From G965222335 sp965222335 (GTDB lineage: Bacteria > Pseudomonadota > Gammaproteobacteria > Pseudomonadales > Halieaceae), in the NCBI GenBank assembly GCA_965222335.1, contig OZ244944.1:3782001-3846000 (forward strand): a stretch of 64,000 nt of DNA, read 5' to 3'. The position numbers and the translations under genes are program-made. The notes beneath the pieces were generated by a model. That model saw nothing but the letters and a program-made list of their open reading frames with translations, had not been told where the DNA came from and did no database searches. This document shows, piece after piece, positions 60,588-64,000 of this stretch (position 1 is the stretch's first letter; every line of letters begins with the position of its first letter).

Positions 60588-61537
60588 TGGCGCAGGTGCT
60601 GGCACTGTCGGGCGGGGTGGGCGGCGCCAAGCTGGCGCTGGGGCTCGCGGACACCCTGGATGCCGGGCGTCTCGCGGTCGTGGCCAATACGGCAGATGAT
60701 TTTCGGCACCACGGGCTATATATCAGCCCGGATATCGACACCTTGCTCTACACCCTCTCGGGTCGCGCCAATGTCACGCAGGGCTGGGGTCTGGAGGGCG
60801 AATCCTGGAACGTAATGACCGCCCTGGAGGCACTTGGCGGCGCATCCTGGTTTCGTCTCGGGGACAGGGACCTGGCGACGCACCTCTTCCGCAGTGGGCA
60901 GCTCGCCTCGGGCGCGAGCCTGTCATCCGTGACTGCAGAGCTCGCCCGGCGGCTGGGAGTGACGGTCAGTGTTCTGCCAATGTCCGACCAGCCGGTAGCC
61001 ACCCTGGTTCTGACTGATGAAGGGGAAATGCCGTTCCAGGATTACTTTGTACGTCGCGCCTGCGAACCCCGGGCGCGCGGCTTCCGCTTTCGTGGCCAGG
61101 CAGAGGCCGCCCCGGCGCCGGCCCTAGCCAGCCTGCTCCAGCGGCGGCAGGTTGATGCCGTGGTGATCTGCCCTTCCAATCCTTTTGTCAGTGTGGATCC
61201 CGTGCTGGGGCTGCCGGGCCTCTGGCAGATGCTGGCGGCGCTGGAGGTGCCGGTGGTTGCCGTGTCGCCTATTATCGGTGGGCGCGCGGTCAAGGGGCCC
61301 GCGGCGAAGATGATGCGCGAACTGGGTCACCCCGTCTCCGCGCTGGGTGTGATGCAGCACTACTGCAGTCGCTATCCGGGCCTGCTGAGCCACGCCGTAC
61401 TGGATCATGCAGACGCCGCCCTGGCGCCCGCGGTTAGCGAACTCGGCCTGGGTGTGTCGGTGGTGCCGACCCTGATGCACAGCCGCGAGGACAAAAGCCG
61501 TCTCGCCGGGCATGTGCTCGCAGAGGCGGGCGTATGA
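60587..61537 (+). CDS. cofD: 2-phospho-L-lactate transferase (F420-0 synthesis)
   Basis: 316 aa. It transfers the phospholactate-type group to the Fo deazaflavin. The N-terminal LSGGVGGAKLALGLAD and the NTADDF and HGLYISPDIDTLLYTL blocks are highly conserved in CofD/FbiA. Overlaps cofE by one base and cofC by 4. Whether it takes a phospholactyl, enolpyruvyl or phosphoglyceryl group depends on CofC and is not readable here. Confidence 0.94.
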   Translation: MAQVLALSGGVGGAKLALGLADTLDAGRLAVVANTADDFRHHGLYISPDIDTLLYTLSGRANVTQGWGLEGESWNVMTALEALGGASWFRLGDRDLATHLFRSGQLASGASLSSVTAELARRLGVTVSVLPMSDQPVATLVLTDEGEMPFQDYFVRRACEPRARGFRFRGQAEAAPAPALASLLQRRQVDAVVICPSNPFVSVDPVLGLPGLWQMLAALEVPVVAVSPIIGGRAVKGPAAKMMRELGHPVSALGVMQHYCSRYPGLLSHAVLDHADAALAPAVSELGLGVSVVPTLMHSREDKSRLAGHVLAEAGV

Positions 61538-62268
61538 AGCCCTGCTGCGCGCTGTTGCCACTCAAGGACCTGGTGGCTGCCAAGACGCGTCTGGCGGGCC
61601 TGCTGTCACCCTCTGAGCGGCGCGCCCTGGTGCAGGCCATGGCGGAGGATGTACTCGGGGTGCTGGCGGCGCATCCACTGGTGGATCGCATCCTGCTGTT
61701 GTCTGATGACCCGGGTGCGCCGCTGTTGGCCTCGGCCTACGCGGCGCAGCATGTGCCGGAGCCAGAGGGGGCCGAGGGTAACCTCAACGCACTGCTGTCC
61801 CGTGTGGTACAGGCACACCCGGGGGTCGAGCAGTGGCTGGTGCTGCACGCGGACCTGCCCGAGTTGACGCCGGCGGACCTGGATGCCGTGATGGTGGCGG
61901 CAGCCGCGGGAGCGGTGGTGCTGGGACCCGACCGGGCGGGGCAGGGCAGCAACCTGCTGGCCTTTCCCCGCGATCGCGTTCCCGGTTTTGCCTTCGGTGT
62001 CGATAGTTGTGCCAGGCACCGGGCATGGGCGGAAGAGGCTGGTATCCCGATGCGGCTTTTGCCACTATCGGGCGTGGCGCGCGACGTGGATAGCGCCGCG
62101 GATCTGGGCGAACTGCTCGGCACCTGCGCGGATCCGGCCAGCGCGGTCGGGCCGGCGACGCGCCGGCTGTTGCAGCGCGGACCCCTGGGCGCGCGCCTGA
62201 GGCAGGCGATGGCCGCGGCGACCAACGCCCAGACAACAACGGAACAGGGAGACGCACGGCGATCATGA
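61534..62268 (+). CDS. cofC: 2-phospho-L-lactate guanylyltransferase (FbiD type)
   Basis: 244 aa nucleotidyltransferase. It activates the three-carbon phospho-acid with GTP for CofD. LPLKDLVAAKTRLAGLLSPSERRALVQAMAEDVL and HADLPELTPADLD carry the NTP- and metal-binding residues. The last 35 residues are a poorly conserved tail. In different bacteria the substrate is 2-phospholactate, phosphoenolpyruvate or 3-phosphoglycerate; which applies here is open. Overlaps cofD and fbiC by 4 bases each. Confidence 0.92.
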   Translation: MKPCCALLPLKDLVAAKTRLAGLLSPSERRALVQAMAEDVLGVLAAHPLVDRILLLSDDPGAPLLASAYAAQHVPEPEGAEGNLNALLSRVVQAHPGVEQWLVLHADLPELTPADLDAVMVAAAAGAVVLGPDRAGQGSNLLAFPRDRVPGFAFGVDSCARHRAWAEEAGIPMRLLPLSGVARDVDSAADLGELLGTCADPASAVGPATRRLLQRGPLGARLRQAMAAATNAQTTTEQGDARRS

Positions 62269-64000
62269 CCAGGCCAATACCACCCGAACTGGCGGCGCTA
62301 CTCGAGGGCGATACGCTCTCGGAAAACGATGCGCTGGCGCTGGCTGCACAGCCCGATACCGCGTTGCTGGCGCAGGTAGCAGCGCAGCTGCGCGACCATG
62401 GCCACCGCAATGTGGTGAGCTATTCGCGCAAGCTGTTCCTGCCGCTCACCCATCTGTGTCGGGATGTCTGCCACTACTGCACCTTCGCCCGCACCCCGCG
62501 CCACCTGGAGCAGGCTTACATGCCGGTCGAGACCGTGCTGGCGCAGTGTCGCGAGGCAGAGGCCATGGGCTGCCAGGAGGCGCTGCTGACCCTCGGGGAA
62601 AAACCCGAACTGCGATACAGTGCGGCGCGCAATGCCCTTGCCGAGATGGGGTATGCCACCACCCTGGAGTACGTAGAGGCCGTTGCCAGGGCGATCCTCG
62701 AGCATACCTCCCTGCTGCCCCACATCAATGCCGGCTGCATGACCGCGAGCGAAATCGCCGCCCTGCGCCGGGTCAGCGCCTCCATGGGCATTATGCTGGA
62801 GTCTGCCTCGCCGCGGTTGCTGGAGAAGGGCATGCCGCACCACGGCTCACCCGACAAGGAACCCGCGCGGCGCCTGCGGACCATCGAACTGGCGGGCGAA
62901 GCCGGTGTGCCTTTCACCTCGGGCATCCTGATCGGCATCGGCGAGACCCGCCGAGAACGTATCGAATCGCTGCTGGCCCTGCGCCGCCTGCACCAGCGTC
63001 ACGGTCACCTGCAGGAAGTGATTGTGCAGAACTTTCGCGCCAAGCCGGGTACCCGGATGGCACAGGCGCCTGAACCGGACCTGGATGAGCTGCTGTGGAG
63101 CATCGCGGTGGCGCGCCTCGTGTTCGGCCCCCGGATGAATATCCAGGCGCCCCCGAATCTGAGCCCCGGGGTGCTGCCGCAGCTGATTGGCGCGGGTATC
63201 AATGACTGGGGCGGGGTGTCACCGCTGACCCCGGACTATGTGAATCCCGAGGCGCCCTGGCCGCATCTGGAACGCCTGTCGGCGGAGACCAGCGCCGCGG
63301 GCAAGCATCTCGAGCAGCGCCTGACGATCTACCCGGCCTATGCTCAGGCGCCTGCGCGCTGGCTGGACCCGGCGGTGCGGGGCGCCGTCCTGCGCCAGGC
63401 GGACAGTGCCGGCTTTGCGCGACGCGACGACTGGGCCCCGGGAGAGAACGCGGCGGTTCCCGATACGGATGCGCAGCTCCTTGATGTCCCCGGCGCCAGG
63501 GTTGCCGTCGCCGCCGACCTGCAGGCGGCGCTGCGGCGCTGTCTCGCGGGCGAGGAGCCCAGCGCGGCAGAAATCGCGCGCCTGTTCGAGGCGCGGGGTG
63601 AGGAGTTCAGCGCGGTGGTGGCGGCAGCCGACGCCCTGCGGCGCGAGCGCTGCGGCGATACCGTGACCTATGTCGTCAACCGCAATATCAATTACACCAA
63701 TGTGTGCTACTTCAAATGCCAGTTCTGTGCGTTTTCCAAGGGCAAGCTGCAGGATGAGCTGCGGGGCCGGCCCTACGATATCAGCGGGGAGGAGATTGCC
63801 CGGCGCTGTATCGAAGCCTGGCAGCGCGGTGCCACCGAGGTCTGCATGCAGGGTGGCATTCACCCGGATTACACCGGCCAGACCTACCTGGATATCCTGC
63901 GCACCGTGCGCGAGGCCACACCCGGCATGCACATTCACGCCTTCTCCCCGCTGGAGGTCTGGCAGGGCGCCCACACCCTGGGCCTGGAACTGGAGGATTA
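62265..64000 (+). CDS. fbiC: Fo synthase FbiC (CofG-CofH fusion), 3' partial
   Basis: The frame is open from ATG 62265 to the window end (578 codons). The N-terminal half is a CofG radical SAM domain with CxxxCxxC as CRDVCHYC (Cys 65, 69, 72). The second half is CofH with CYFKCQFC (Cys 481, 485, 488). Together they make the deazaflavin Fo from tyrosine and the flavin precursor 5-amino-6-ribitylaminouracil. The fused form is typical of actinobacteria and of bacteria that acquired it; archaea have separate proteins. About 280 residues should lie beyond the window. The start overlaps cofC in ATGA. Confidence 0.95.
   Translation, partial: MTRPIPPELAALLEGDTLSENDALALAAQPDTALLAQVAAQLRDHGHRNVVSYSRKLFLPLTHLCRDVCHYCTFARTPRHLEQAYMPVETVLAQCREAEAMGCQEALLTLGEKPELRYSAARNALAEMGYATTLEYVEAVARAILEHTSLLPHINAGCMTASEIAALRRVSASMGIMLESASPRLLEKGMPHHGSPDKEPARRLRTIELAGEAGVPFTSGILIGIGETRRERIESLLALRRLHQRHGHLQEVIVQNFRAKPGTRMAQAPEPDLDELLWSIAVARLVFGPRMNIQAPPNLSPGVLPQLIGAGINDWGGVSPLTPDYVNPEAPWPHLERLSAETSAAGKHLEQRLTIYPAYAQAPARWLDPAVRGAVLRQADSAGFARRDDWAPGENAAVPDTDAQLLDVPGARVAVAADLQAALRRCLAGEEPSAAEIARLFEARGEEFSAVVAAADALRRERCGDTVTYVVNRNINYTNVCYFKCQFCAFSKGKLQDELRGRPYDISGEEIARRCIEAWQRGATEVCMQGGIHPDYTGQTYLDILRTVREATPGMHIHAFSPLEVWQGAHTLGLELED

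Overview
This 64 kb window is GC-rich, compact bacterial chromosome. valS, holC, pepA, lptF/lptG, rapA, sthA, bolA and trhO place it in the Gammaproteobacteria. A cbb3 oxidase with its assembly genes, ectoine-type genes, a wax ester synthase, a Baeyer-Villiger monooxygenase, a PQQ dehydrogenase, meta-cleavage genes and an F420 operon together suggest a marine, aerobic, Halieaceae/OM60-like lineage. That placement is inference from gene content only. No tRNA, rRNA, IS element, phage or CRISPR array was seen.

Layout. 1-9 kb: secreted DUF3604 protein (5' end outside the window), SDR, BVMO, RapA, TatD hydrolase and a LysR regulator. 9.0-9.66 kb: the only long gene-free stretch, rich in hairpins, with a plus-strand terminator that no annotated gene explains. 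9.7-13.6 kb: wax ester synthase/DGAT, methyltransferase, TetR regulator, a 15-bp tandem repeat array, a membrane-anchored cold-shock-domain protein and a normal cold shock protein. 13.7-21.2 kb: core genes valS, holC, pepA, lptF, lptG and an RDD protein. 21.3-27.6 kb: two-component system, a repeat-rich unknown protein, AraC regulator, BolA, TrhO and a trypsin-like protease.

27.8-33.7 kb: an SDR and then a five-gene catabolic run (HsaA-like monooxygenase, meta-cleavage hydrolase, hydratase, acylating aldehyde dehydrogenase, aldolase) that resembles the lower steroid or aromatic meta-cleavage pathway but has no ring-cleavage dioxygenase and no flavin reductase. 33.7-36.7 kb: SthA, GST and a TauE/SafE permease. 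36.7-41.0 kb: ectR, ectA, ectB and the ectoine-type aspartokinase, with no ectC. 41.1-51.0 kb: a lipoprotein, then a long leftward operon Yip1-ccoNOQP-ccoGHIS-TauE/SafE. ccoQ is short (59 aa). CcoS carries a pentapeptide-repeat tail encoded by 15-bp DNA repeats related to those at 12.6 kb. 51.1-56.1 kb: LuxR regulator and a very large DUF1631-GGDEF-EAL protein with altered catalytic motifs. 56.2-58.9 kb: SDR plus PQQ dehydrogenase. 59.1-64.0 kb: npdG-cofE-cofD-cofC-fbiC, a tightly overlapping coenzyme F420 operon that runs off the window.

Points most worth following: the F420 operon in a gammaproteobacterium with no visible dehydro-F420 reductase domain; ectAB-ask without ectC; the shared 15-bp repeat family at two loci; the orphan terminator and LysR palindrome near 9.1 kb; and the membrane-anchored cold-shock-domain protein.
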